Origin: JBDREC01 sp043820105 [NCBI: Pseudomonadota bacterium]
GTDB taxonomy: Bacteria; Bdellovibrionota_F; JAHFAK01
Length of the DNA: 46,040 nt
Assembly: GCA_043820105.1 (NCBI GenBank)
Contig: JBDREC010000015.1
Span: forward strand, 1 to 46,040
Direction of reading: 5' to 3'
Shown piece after piece: positions 18,014 through 25,832 of this stretch. The number at the start of each line of letters is the position of its first letter. Position 1 is the stretch's first letter. The notes beneath the pieces were generated by a model. The model was given only the letters and a program-made list of their open reading frames with translations. It was not told the DNA's origin and did not search any database. Position numbers and translations under genes: made by a program.

Positions 18014-18991
18014 ATGCCAATAAATTTAAATGAATTTTTCAAAGAAACAAAATTAGTGCTTGCACCTTTGGCTGGATATACAGATTCGCCATTTAGGCAA
18101 ATAGCTAAGCTTTGTGGTGCAGATTTGCTTGTGTCTGAAATGATATCATGTAATGGTTTAATTTATAATGAAAAGAAAACAATGAAGCTTTTAAAGTTTC
18201 ATGAAAGTGAAAGACCATTTGCAATACAATTATTTGGCAATGATCCTGAACTCATGGCCAAAGCTGCAATCATTGTAGAAGAATCAGGGGCTGACATTGT
18301 AGATATTAACATGGGTTGCCCTGTTAAAAAAGTAATTAAGAATGGATATGGTTCTGCTTTAATGGAAAATCCAAAATTATGTGGCCAGATAGTAAATAAA
18401 ATTACTAGGGCTGTTAAAATTCCTGTTACAGTTAAAATTAGAGCTGGTTTTTTAGATTCTAATTTAACTTATCTTCAGGTGGCTAAAGAAGTAGTAGATA
18501 ATGGAGTTTCAGCCATTACCTTTCATCCAAGGACAAGAAATGAAATGTTTTCAGGCGAAATTAGAATGGATGCTTTAAAAGAACTAGCTTCAAATTATGC
18601 AATTTCAGTTCCAATTATTGGAAATGGCAATATCGATTCTTTAAAAACTGCACAAAAAATGATCAGTGAAACAGGTGTGAAAGGTCTTATGGTGGGAAGG
18701 GCTGCTATTGGAAATCCCCTAATATTTAGGGATCTTAGGCAAGGACTTGGCCCGGAGTTATCTAAAGAAATGCAAGAAAAAGAAATATTTCATATGATTT
18801 GTGAACATTTTTCTTTACATAGAAGTTATTATAGTATTAAATCTGGCATTTTTAAATTCAGAAAACATTTGCATAAGTATATTAAGGGAATTGAAGGCGC
18901 AGCAAAACTTCGTAACCAGTTAATGTATATAGAGGATCCAAAAGACTTAGAAGAATTTATAAAAACTAATTTTGATAAGATTGGAAATTGA
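18014..18991 (+). CDS. dusB: tRNA-dihydrouridine synthase, DusB-like
   Basis: A 325-residue FMN enzyme of the DusB group. It has LAPLAGYTDSPFR at the N-terminus, MGCPVKKVIKNGYGSALM with the catalytic Cys, VKIRAG, TFHPRTR, and the FMN phosphate loop GNGNI with GLMVGRAAIGNP. It reduces specific uridines in tRNA. The gene is followed after 3 nt by a Fis-type gene, the same order as in gammaproteobacterial dusB-fis operons. Confidence 0.95.
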   Translation: MPINLNEFFKETKLVLAPLAGYTDSPFRQIAKLCGADLLVSEMISCNGLIYNEKKTMKLLKFHESERPFAIQLFGNDPELMAKAAIIVEESGADIVDINMGCPVKKVIKNGYGSALMENPKLCGQIVNKITRAVKIPVTVKIRAGFLDSNLTYLQVAKEVVDNGVSAITFHPRTRNEMFSGEIRMDALKELASNYAISVPIIGNGNIDSLKTAQKMISETGVKGLMVGRAAIGNPLIFRDLRQGLGPELSKEMQEKEIFHMICEHFSLHRSYYSIKSGIFKFRKHLHKYIKGIEGAAKLRNQLMYIEDPKDLEEFIKTNFDKIGN

Positions 18992-18994
18992 TAT

Positions 18995-19399
18995 ATGAAA
19001 AATAGGAAAAACAATTCAAGTAAAATAAAGAAGAATTCAAAATCAAAATTAAAAAACAAAGGGCAAGTTAAGAAAACCATTAAATCTGGAGTTCCAAAGA
19101 ATAATAATCAAACCAATGATCAAATAAAAAAAGCAAAAGAATTATCTCCATTTGAACTTTGTATCAAAAAACATTCTTTGAGAACATTAATTAAAGCTAA
19201 ACTTAATTTGTCTTATGAAAAACTAAATTGCGATCAAATGAATGAACTATATGAAATTGTTCTTTCACAAATGGAACCACCACTTCTTGAAATGGTCCTT
19301 GAAAAATCTAATAAAAATCAAGTTAAAGCTGCTGAGGTTTTGGGGATTAACAGGAATACACTGCGCAAGAAAATTTTAAAATATAAAATTAAAATCTGA
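18995..19399 (+). CDS. Fis-type HTH protein with basic N-terminal extension
   Basis: A 134-residue protein whose last 40 residues form the Fis helix-turn-helix: LLEMVLEKSNKNQVKAAEVL, then GINRNTLRKKI. The first 50 residues are Lys/Asn/Ser-rich and disordered, and absent from E. coli Fis (98 residues). It starts 3 nt after dusB, so it is expressed with it. It probably acts as a nucleoid-associated DNA-bending protein; the HTH is also the type found at the end of sigma-54 activators, but no AAA+ domain is present. Confidence 0.85.
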   Translation: MKNRKNNSSKIKKNSKSKLKNKGQVKKTIKSGVPKNNNQTNDQIKKAKELSPFELCIKKHSLRTLIKAKLNLSYEKLNCDQMNELYEIVLSQMEPPLLEMVLEKSNKNQVKAAEVLGINRNTLRKKILKYKIKI

Positions 19400-19420
19400 T
19401 GCTTTTTGGGTAAAATCTAA

Positions 19421-19459
19421 AATAATTAATAATCAATAATTAATAACTAATAATTAATT
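19421..19459 (+). repeat. heptamer tandem array AATAATT/AATAATC
   Basis: Five 7-bp units between the convergent fis-type and ompH-type genes. They belong to the same unit family (inverted) as the array at 3443. Confidence 0.9.
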
Positions 19460-19475
19460 GGGAAAGAGAAAAAGA

Positions 19476-20009
19476 TTATTTATTTTTGTTTTTCTTGGCT
19501 TTCATTCTTTTGTTGAATTCGTCAATTACTGTTTGGGTTAAATCCATTGATGGAAGAGCAAATAAAATAGACTGGCTTTTTTCTAGAATGATTGTGTATT
19601 GTTCTTTTTTTGCAATTTCAGCAACAATTTGTGTTAACTCACTAATAATAGTGTTAATATACTGCATTTGAGAAGAATCAAGTTCCTTATTTGCTTCTTG
19701 GATTAGTTTTTGGAATTCTAATACTTTCAATTTATAATCTTCTTCTTTTGCTTTTCTTGCGTCCTCACTAAGAATTAAACTTTGAGTTTGTAATTCATCA
19801 TGTAATTTTTTTAAATCATCTTGTTTCTGTTTAATTAATTTTTCTTTATTTTTTTTGCTGCTTTCCAGATTTTGTTGAGCTTTTTTGCCTTCTTCAACAC
19901 TTGTAAGTGCTAACTGAAGATCAACATATCCAATCTTAAGATTTTCCGTTGCCATTAAAGAATAAGATAAAAATAAAAGACTTGTAACAATTAATGCATA
20001 TTTCTTCAC
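19476..20009 (-). CDS. OmpH/Skp-family periplasmic chaperone
   Basis: A 177-residue protein with a signal peptide (about 1-20), then KIGYVDLQLALTSVEEGKKA, the family's N-terminal strand, a long coiled-coil of Lys/Glu/Gln (about 45-115), and a C-terminal strand with YTIILEKSQSILFA. Skp-type trimers hold unfolded outer-membrane proteins in the periplasm on the way to the BAM complex; bamD is also in the window. The start is a GTG with AGGAGA upstream. It is alone, not next to bamA or lpxD as it often is. Confidence 0.9.
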   Translation of the reverse strand: MKKYALIVTSLLFLSYSLMATENLKIGYVDLQLALTSVEEGKKAQQNLESSKKNKEKLIKQKQDDLKKLHDELQTQSLILSEDARKAKEEDYKLKVLEFQKLIQEANKELDSSQMQYINTIISELTQIVAEIAKKEQYTIILEKSQSILFALPSMDLTQTVIDEFNKRMKAKKNKNK

Positions 20010-20138
20010 GAGAAATTCTCCTAAGTATATTCTTAATAATAAAGGAAGGTTTATTAACTAACTAATAAGTAGACGTCAACAATAGAATTTTAGAATTGAG
20101 AAGATCTAATCGAAAAAAGGTGAATGGAATATTTAATA

Positions 20139-20232
20139 GTTAGGATTTAAGATTAAGAGTTAAGAGTTAAGATTAAGATTTAAGATTAAGAGTTAAGATT
20201 AAGATTTAAGACTTAAGATTTAAGAGTTAATA
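20139..20232 (+). repeat. mixed hexamer/heptamer array AAGATT/AAGATTT/AAGAGTT
   Basis: About 14 irregular units of AAGATT, AAGATTT, AAGAGTT and AAGACTT in the gap between the OmpH/Skp and CpaB genes. Units of 6 and 7 bp alternate, so the period is not fixed. Confidence 0.9.
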
Positions 20233-20292
20233 TAAAGATAAAGATTATTTAAGTTTGAAGATCATGGAATAAAATTTATACTAAATGATTCT

Positions 20293-21135
20293 CTAATATG
20301 TTAAGCTAGATGAACCACCACCACGAATTTCTAGATATCTTGGTTTTTCGACTGGGAATAGGGGTTCTTGAGAACCAGTAACTGAGTGGATTGTGTCTTG
20401 TGGTATATCTATAACATCATTTTCTGTAGCACTATGTCTTCTTAGGGTCAGGCTCAATGTAGATATTCTCTGTGCAAGTGTAACTTGTTGAGCTTGTCTT
20501 GGTGTAAGAGCTAGAGTAATACTATTAGCACTTGAATTTTTGCTGTCTCCAGTTTGGCTTAAGGGATTTCCAACAAATTTAAAATCTCTGCCAACAGCTA
20601 ATACAAGAATATTTTGAAAGACTGTCCTTGCTCTAATATCCATTATTTTCATTGTTGATCTATCATTTTTATCTTCTGTTAGCTTTGTTGTTGTGTAATC
20701 ATAAATTGCGATTATATCAACTCTATTACCAGGTCTTGGAAGTCCTCCAACACCTGTGATATTGTTAACTGCAATAGTTACAGCTCTTTGACCAGGTGGA
20801 ATTCGAAGAGCAATAAACTTATCCTCAAGTTCTGATAATTTATTTTCAAGAATTTGTTCCCCTTGGGTAATATTAACATTGGCTAAATAGTTAATAGCTT
20901 GTTTAGGATCGCTAATTGATCCAGGTTGAACGAATTTCTTTGGAACATTTTCTATTGCTAACATTGATGAATCAATTCTTTCATTCATATTAATGTCTTT
21001 TGTTGCTACAACAACCTGCAATTTTTCATATGGTCCAATTACTTCACTTATTCTTTTATTAATGTATTTATGGCCAATAAACACCGCAAAACCAGCCATT
21101 AAGACTGCAATAATTAAAGCCCTTTTATTTTTCAA
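20293..21135 (-). CDS. CpaB/RcpC-like SAF-domain pilus assembly protein
   Basis: A 280-residue protein with one N-terminal membrane anchor (about 7-22). A SAF domain follows (VVVATKDINMNERIDSSML, then VPKKFVQPGSI) and the CpaB-type continuation: RIPPGQRAVTIAV, GVGGLPRPGNRVDIIA and LALTPRQAQQVTLAQ. CpaB proteins belong to Flp/Tad pilus secretion machines, where they associate with the secretin. No other tad or flp gene is in this window, so this copy is isolated. The start is TTG with AAGG upstream. Confidence 0.88.
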   Translation of the reverse strand: MKNKRALIIAVLMAGFAVFIGHKYINKRISEVIGPYEKLQVVVATKDINMNERIDSSMLAIENVPKKFVQPGSISDPKQAINYLANVNITQGEQILENKLSELEDKFIALRIPPGQRAVTIAVNNITGVGGLPRPGNRVDIIAIYDYTTTKLTEDKNDRSTMKIMDIRARTVFQNILVLAVGRDFKFVGNPLSQTGDSKNSSANSITLALTPRQAQQVTLAQRISTLSLTLRRHSATENDVIDIPQDTIHSVTGSQEPLFPVEKPRYLEIRGGGSSSLTY

Positions 21136-21341
21136 AATAATAACCTTTTTATTTATTTTTATTAAGATTATTCTAATGTTAACTGAGCAAAAGTCAAATT
21201 AAAGTAGATAGAGATAGTGAATTTGTAAAGTTTTACGAAAAATGTAAAAATGGTGCAAAAAGCAAAGATTTGGAATTATAAAAATTAAGGAAAATACCAT
21301 AACATTTTAAAATAATAGTACAAATAAGGATTGCTAAATAA

Positions 21342-21356
21342 TGGCATAAAACTTGA
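21342..21356 (+). promoter_or_regulatory. weak sigma-54-like promoter for the Gly-Asp lipoprotein
   Basis: TGGCAT-AAAAC-TTGA has the -24 GG and the ten-base spacing but a GA instead of GC at -12. It is placed correctly, about 45 nt before the ATG at 21399. Weaker than the sites at 3223, 13915 and 31336. Confidence 0.3.
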
Positions 21357-21398
21357 AATATTTAAAAGCAGATTTAAAAAATTTTCAAGGAGAAGAAA

Positions 21399-22367
21399 AT
21401 GAAGAAAAATCTATTATGTATCATTCTAATAATAATTCTTTCAGGATTTATAATGACCCTTCTAGTTTCATGTAAAGGTGAAAGTGAAGTGTTATATAAC
21501 CTTGAAGATCCGACTATTGATGTTCCAGGTGATGGAGATGGCGACGGTGACGGAGACGGCGATGGTGATGGAAACGGCGATGGCGATGGAGATGGCGATG
21601 GCGATGGCGATGGAGACGGTGATGGTGATGGGGACGGCGATGGAGACGGTGACGGTGACGGTGACGGTGACGGTGTTGGTGGTGTTTTCGATCCAAGTTT
21701 AAGATTTCCTACTGTACCTTCGTCAGGTGATGGAGGTGCTGCCGGTGACGGTGATGGCGATGGAGACGGTGATACAGCATTTGTTCCTGGTGATTTAGCA
21801 CCAAGAAATCCAGATGATTACAGTTATGATGGGGAATTATATTCTTCTCCAAATCATGTCTCTGCTTGTAAGTCTAACTCAGATTCATTTATTGATTTTT
21901 TTTCTACATATGGCGCAGGTTCTTCTAATCCTGGTTATAGTAAGGGCTATTTGGCAACAAAAATTAGTTTTACACAATCAGCAGAAATTTCAACAGTAGC
22001 ATATCTTATAAGTGTTGAGAGAGTTAATGCTTTATCTGCAAGTAAGTTTAAATACTATTTAATTAATGCATATACAGCTGATGAGTGGATTAATGTTTAT
22101 TCTACAGCTTCAGACAATGAAGATGCTAGTGACTTTTTGATAAATGATTTTAGTTATGGTGATGGTCTATATTATTGTGATTACTCCACAAGTAGAATTG
22201 ATTGCTATTTTGATGATCAACAGTTTGATTCTGAAAATGATTCTACTTTAAATGATGATTTAGCAATAGTAAAGATTGCTGCTTTTGACTTATCTTACTA
22301 TAGCATTGTTAGTGAATATTCATCCGAAACTAGTGAATTCACTCCTTATTCTCTGGATCCTTGTTAA
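21399..22367 (+). CDS. lipoprotein with long Gly-Asp repeat linker
   Basis: A 322-residue lipoprotein with signal peptide and lipobox LVSC, preceded by a good AAGGAGAAG RBS. From residue 44 it has seven Gly-Asp pairs, one Gly-Asn, then sixteen Gly-Asp pairs (21528-21671), and a second tract of five pairs (21744-21773). A globular domain of about 190 residues with several Cys follows. Asp-Gly repeats of this kind can bind calcium and act as acidic spacers on surface proteins. The DNA uses different synonymous codons along the tract, so the protein repeat seems to be under selection. The globular domain is not recognised. Confidence 0.75.
   Translation: MKKNLLCIILIIILSGFIMTLLVSCKGESEVLYNLEDPTIDVPGDGDGDGDGDGDGDGNGDGDGDGDGDGDGDGDGDGDGDGDGDGDGDGDGVGGVFDPSLRFPTVPSSGDGGAAGDGDGDGDGDTAFVPGDLAPRNPDDYSYDGELYSSPNHVSACKSNSDSFIDFFSTYGAGSSNPGYSKGYLATKISFTQSAEISTVAYLISVERVNALSASKFKYYLINAYTADEWINVYSTASDNEDASDFLINDFSYGDGLYYCDYSTSRIDCYFDDQQFDSENDSTLNDDLAIVKIAAFDLSYYSIVSEYSSETSEFTPYSLDPC
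21528..21671 (+). repeat. Gly-Asp coding hexamer repeat (24 units)
   Basis: 24 consecutive GGN-GAY (one GGA-AAC) units. Third-position bases vary among units, unlike the near-identical units of the intergenic arrays. A related five-unit tract follows at 21744-21773. Confidence 0.95.
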
Positions 22368-22695
22368 CATTTACAAATTATCAGTTCATTTTCGAGATGA
22401 TGAAGTTGTTTTGGATTCAGAAGTATCTGTTGTGACTAAAGAAGCAATGGAAGAATTTCTTGAAACCCTGCAACCATATGTTGATGCAGGTGAAGTTATT
22501 TATGTCAATTTTCAACAAGCAGCAACTATTTGGAAAGAAGAATATAATGAAGTTAAAAATCAACTGTCTCTTGAAAGTTTCTCAATGTATGAAGATGTAT
22601 TAGGGCAAGCTCGGAAGTATTGTAATACAAAAAAGAGTGATTTTCCTTTTGACCTTGCTGATGTTTTTAATCCGGGGATTATGATTAAGGATTAA
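22368..22695 (+). pseudogene. 3' gene fragment or headless ORF
   Basis: An open frame follows the Gly-Asp lipoprotein directly, running to TAA at 22693-22695. The only ATG that would cover it lies inside the preceding gene, in another frame, and is not preceded by an RBS. The sequence is protein-like: LSVHFRDDEVVLDSE near the start, then YVNFQQAATIWKEEY. It looks like the C-terminal part of a secreted enzyme such as a polysaccharide deacetylase, but this is only a resemblance. Most likely it is the remnant of a gene whose 5' part was lost when the lipoprotein gene was placed here. Confidence 0.4.
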
Positions 22696-22698
22696 TAA

Positions 22699-23172
22699 TT
22701 ATTTGCAGCCAATATTAATGATAAAAGCGCTAATTTCTTTTAATATATTATCTTTATTTCCTTCCCATTTTAAAGCCATATCTCTAACCCGCGATTTATC
22801 AAGGTTAAATACATAAGAACTTTTAAATACATGCCTGAAAGCCCTGAATTCATTAACTATCGAAAAAATATCGATGCTTAATACTGAGGGTCTAATTTTA
22901 GGAACTTCAATTCTCATTCTTTCAAGGAGTTCTTTATGCCATGAAGCAGGATTTTCAATTCTGTTTTCAAATACCTTTGCTATTTTTGAGAAGATGTCTT
23001 CAAGGCAAGAATATATACTACTTAAATGATAGGCTGCTGTAACTAAATGCTCATGTTTATCAATCTGTTTTACATTTACTCCCAATTTCTTATCAAGTTC
23101 ATTTAACTGTTTCATTAAAAAGTCGATTTCCCCTTTCAGGGTTTGAAGGACTGTTTCTTCAACTTTTTTCAT
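22699..23172 (-). CDS. HepT-like HEPN toxin of an MNT/HEPN pair
   Basis: A 157-residue helical HEPN protein. The family's signature segment is at residues 108-120, EFRAFRHVFKSSY, in the place where relatives carry an R-x4-6-H ribonuclease motif. Here R113 is followed at the expected His position by Ser118, and the only other reading, R110-x3-H114, is one residue short, so activity is uncertain. In known HepT-MntA systems the HEPN protein is an RNA-cleaving toxin that the MNT partner inactivates by adding AMP to a nearby Tyr (candidate Tyr120). It overlaps the MNT gene by 14 nt. Confidence 0.8.
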   Translation of the reverse strand: MKKVEETVLQTLKGEIDFLMKQLNELDKKLGVNVKQIDKHEHLVTAAYHLSSIYSCLEDIFSKIAKVFENRIENPASWHKELLERMRIEVPKIRPSVLSIDIFSIVNEFRAFRHVFKSSYVFNLDKSRVRDMALKWEGNKDNILKEISAFIINIGCK

Positions 23173-23521
23173 ATATGATTATCCTATTTTTAATTAATTT
23201 ATTCAGGTTATCCTTTTTTACTTCTTCTAATCTAATGAAGTCAACTTTCATATTCAGCTTGTCTTCCCAGAATAGCAAAGCTTTAAAATAATCATTTTTA
23301 TCTAGTCCTCTTGTTGCTATGTCTACATCAGAGTCTAAGGAAAAAAATTCTTTTTGAGCAATAGAACCAACTAAATAAAGAGATTTGATAGATTTAAAAT
23401 TATTTTTAAACTCATTTAAATGGTCTTTTACAAGGGTAATAATGTTATCTCTTTTATTCCATTTTTCCTTTTCCTTGGATTCTACAAACTTCTTTAATGA
23501 AAGCTTGGCATTGTTTTTCAT
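23159..23521 (-). CDS. MntA-like minimal nucleotidyltransferase antitoxin
   Basis: A 120-residue minimal nucleotidyltransferase from ATG 23521; a TTG four codons upstream (23533) is also possible and neither has a strong RBS. The active-site signature is VGS at about residues 51-53 followed by DSDVDIA, the G-S-x(10-11)-D-x-D pattern of the MNT family, and a third acid is expected in VDFIRLEE near 95. These antitoxins transfer AMP to the HEPN partner. It is the first gene of the pair and overlaps the HEPN gene. Confidence 0.82.
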   Translation of the reverse strand: MKNNAKLSLKKFVESKEKEKWNKRDNIITLVKDHLNEFKNNFKSIKSLYLVGSIAQKEFFSLDSDVDIATRGLDKNDYFKALLFWEDKLNMKVDFIRLEEVKKDNLNKLIKNRIIIYEKS

Positions 23522-23922
23522 TATTTCTTTCAATTAATATATAATTATTCTTTTTTCATTATTTATATTAGTTCTAAGTTGTCATTCATGTCAAGTGTGA
23601 GTTTTTTTAAGTCAGAACTCAGAATCTGGCATAAAATCTTATTGAATTCAAGCCATCTTAATAAAATATATTTCATTAAATGAGACATTTATATCCAAGC
23701 AAATCTTTATAAACTTCAATTAAAATTAAAATTCTATGATTAACTTTGTGATAAGTCCCCTTAAGCCTAGACAAATTAGGAATTCGCTAAAAATGGTATA
23801 GAAATTGCTGTACTTGGAATCGAGGCTGTTGAGGAAATCATAAGCCATTGATCTTTGATAAGAAAAAAGAATTTGTTATGAAAGGAATCGTTATGTTGGA
23901 AGTATCCTTAAGTTTGGGTGAA

Positions 23923-23946
23923 GGATTGAGATTAAGATTAGGATTA
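23923..23946 (+). repeat. hexamer array GGATTG/AGATTA/GGATTA
   Basis: Four 6-bp units of the same family as the array at 11067. Confidence 0.8.
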
Positions 23947-24048
23947 GTGCCTAAATCATCATCTGCTTCACCACCTGATGATCCATAAGAAGTTAAACAA
24001 GAAATAAAATATAGCCAAAGCTCAAAGCTTCTTTCCTTGACAATCATT

Positions 24049-24066
24049 GATATTTTTTAAAATATC
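24049..24066. promoter_or_regulatory. 8-bp palindrome GATATTTT-TT-AAAATATC
   Basis: A perfect inverted repeat with a 2-nt centre, 45 nt before the start of the Cys-rich gene. Could be an operator; AT-only palindromes are also common by chance in such DNA. Confidence 0.3.
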
Positions 24067-24110
24067 TTGCCCATATAATTGAAATGTGAGAATTTAAAGG
24101 AGAATTGAAC

Positions 24111-24332
24111 GTGGAAGGCAAATGTAAAATAAAAAAATGTAAAAGAGAGCTTAAGGCAAAAGGGTATTGTGCGGTTCACTATACAAAATGGAGACAGGGT
24201 GAATATGGTAAAACAAGATATAAACCTTGCTCTGAAGAAGGATGTACCAAAAGAAGAGCTATGGGTAACAAATGTGAAGCCCATTTAAAGAAAAATGGAG
24301 ATGCTTCAGAAGAAACAAAAACTGAAGGGTGA
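24111..24332 (+). CDS. small Cys-rich, probably zinc-binding protein
   Basis: A 73-residue basic protein from GTG 24111, chosen because AAAGGAG ends 8 nt before it; the TTG at 24105 would be too close to that RBS. Two similar units each carry C-x4-C and later C-x2-H: CKIKKC with YCAVHY, then CSEEGC with KCEAH. This is a pair of zinc-finger-like Cys3His modules, also seen in small deltaproteobacterial proteins annotated only as vegetative proteins. It is followed after 10 nt by the zinc-ribbon PilZ gene. A nucleic-acid or protein-binding role is plausible but unproven. Confidence 0.65.
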   Translation: MEGKCKIKKCKRELKAKGYCAVHYTKWRQGEYGKTRYKPCSEEGCTKRRAMGNKCEAHLKKNGDASEETKTEG

Positions 24333-24342
24333 TTAAAATTTT

Positions 24343-24903
24343 ATGATTAATTATAGCAAAGATAAATTAGACGATAATATTATCATAATATGTAGATATT
24401 GTGATATGCAAAACCCTGTTTATAGACATAAATGCACTTTATGCGGTAGAAATTTATCAGGAAAGATCGACATTATTGATAGAAGATCATTAATTATTGA
24501 TAATAAAGAAGTTGAGCTGCAAATGCATGGGAAAGAAGCTCTTAAAAGAGCAAAGCAACCCAGAAGAAAATCACCGAGGTTATCACTTACAATTTTTCCA
24601 GGAGAACTTGAGGTCACAGCAGGTACAAATAAAGGTTTAAAGGACAAAAATATTACTGTGCTTGATTTAAGTAGAGAAGGAATGTTGTTTAAATCTAAGC
24701 TAAATTTATCAAAAAACACTAAGGTTAAAATCAGATTCAAGCTACCATCTCAAGATGAACAGGTTGAAGTTGTAAGCAAGGTATTTAGATCCATGAAAAT
24801 TCCTGGCTTAATTGGAAAAAATGGACTTGTCGTTTTATTTAGTGATGTTGATACGGAAATTAAAAATAAAATTTTTGCATATATTGAAGAACATATCAGC
24901 TAA
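24343..24903 (+). CDS. zinc-ribbon plus PilZ domain protein
   Basis: A 186-residue protein with an N-terminal zinc ribbon (C17-x2-C20, C31-x2-C34), a basic linker, and a PilZ domain. The c-di-GMP-binding motifs are complete: R75-KSP-R79 (RxxxR) and D108-L-S110-RE-G113 (D/N-x-S-x-x-G). It should bind c-di-GMP in the cytoplasm and pass the signal through its zinc ribbon to an unknown partner. It lies between the Cys-rich small gene (10-nt gap) and the recombinase gene (20-nt gap), probably in one transcript. Confidence 0.85.
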   Translation: MINYSKDKLDDNIIIICRYCDMQNPVYRHKCTLCGRNLSGKIDIIDRRSLIIDNKEVELQMHGKEALKRAKQPRRKSPRLSLTIFPGELEVTAGTNKGLKDKNITVLDLSREGMLFKSKLNLSKNTKVKIRFKLPSQDEQVEVVSKVFRSMKIPGLIGKNGLVVLFSDVDTEIKNKIFAYIEEHIS

Positions 24904-24923
24904 ATTCAATAAAGATAATTAAT

Positions 24924-25826
24924 ATGAAGTCAGATATTTTTGATCACCTGGATAGTTTCTTGCTTTGGCTTCAAGTTGAAAAATCAATTTCATCAAATAG
25001 TATTCAATCATACTCAAGTGATCTGGTTTTATTTTTATCTTTTTTAAATGAAACCTTTAAAATAAAAAATCCTGCAAAAGTTGAAAAAATGCATTTTGTA
25101 AAATATTTAAAACACCTGTTTGATAACTCTTATAAAACCTCATCAGTCACAAGGAAGTTTTCAGCTATAAGAAGTTTTTTTAAGTTTTTGCTTATGGAAA
25201 AAATAATCAAAGTAAATCCAATTTCAGAACTTCCTTTTCCCAAAAGACACCATAAGATTCCCTATACTTTATCAATTGATAGTGTAAATCAATTATTGAA
25301 CTTCGAAGGTTTGACTGAGCCCTATGATATTAGAAATGAAACAATGATCTTACTTTTATATTCAACAGGCTTACGAGTATCAGAACTAGTGTCATTAAAA
25401 TTAACCAATATTGATTTTAATGCTTCTATATTAAGAATAATTGGTAAAGGGGATAAGGAAAGAATTGTTCCTATTGGGAGTCAAGCTTTTAATAAATTAG
25501 AATATTATATAAAATATACTAGAGATAGTTTTATAAAGGAAAGAAAAACAAATTTTGTCTTCCTCACAAAAAGGGGAAGAAGCATGACCAGGCAAAGCTT
25601 TTGGAATATTATTAAAAAGCGTTTGCTGGCATGTAATCTTTCAAATAAGGTTTCACCACATACTCTAAGGCATTCTTTTGCCACTCACATGCTGCAAAAT
25701 GGAGCTGATCTTAGAATTATTCAAGAACTTTTAGGGCATAGCGACATATCAACAACACAAATATATACTCATGTTGATAAAGAAAAATTAAAAAGTATAT
25801 ATGGAAATGCTCATCCAAGAGCTTAG
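24924..25826 (+). CDS. XerC/XerD-type tyrosine recombinase
   Basis: A 300-residue recombinase of normal Xer length. An N-terminal SAM-like core-binding domain (1-105) is followed by a catalytic domain with all six residues: R151 in GLRVSELV, K175 in GKGDKER, H246 and R249 in HTLRHSFATHML, H272 in LLGHSDI, and nucleophile Y281 in TTQIYTHV. It is therefore active in sequence terms and most like the chromosome-dimer-resolving XerC/XerD. No integron or phage genes are nearby, which favours a housekeeping role. No dif site could be recognised by eye. It converges on the TPR gene with only 6 nt between. Confidence 0.92.
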   Translation: MKSDIFDHLDSFLLWLQVEKSISSNSIQSYSSDLVLFLSFLNETFKIKNPAKVEKMHFVKYLKHLFDNSYKTSSVTRKFSAIRSFFKFLLMEKIIKVNPISELPFPKRHHKIPYTLSIDSVNQLLNFEGLTEPYDIRNETMILLLYSTGLRVSELVSLKLTNIDFNASILRIIGKGDKERIVPIGSQAFNKLEYYIKYTRDSFIKERKTNFVFLTKRGRSMTRQSFWNIIKKRLLACNLSNKVSPHTLRHSFATHMLQNGADLRIIQELLGHSDISTTQIYTHVDKEKLKSIYGNAHPRA

Positions 25827-25832
25827 CAGGAT

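Larger units (their letters stand above)
23522..24110. other. gene-free stretch between toxin-antitoxin pair and Cys-rich gene
   Basis: About 590 nt without a convincing gene. It holds a short hexamer array (23923-23946) and a palindrome (24049-24066). A minus-strand frame at 23838-24047 reads like a short lipoprotein start but has no RBS and contains the repeat, so I do not call it. It may be a site of past gene loss. Confidence 0.5.

Noticed and set aside
21514-21696. Minus-strand frame rich in His-Arg repeats
   Set aside because: It is the antisense shadow of the Gly-Asp tract and has no RBS.
23721-23845. Plus-strand open stretch ending in a protein-like sequence (GIEIAVLGIEAVEEII)
   Set aside because: Only about 40 codons, no start or RBS. 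It may be a relic of a gene but cannot be supported.
23838-24047. 69-codon minus-strand frame with a lipoprotein-like start
   Set aside because: No RBS, no conserved motif, and part of it is encoded by the 6-bp array at 23923.
24924-25826. XerD-like gene as a sign of an integrated element
   Set aside because: No attachment repeats, phage or transposition genes flank it; length and motifs fit housekeeping XerC/XerD.
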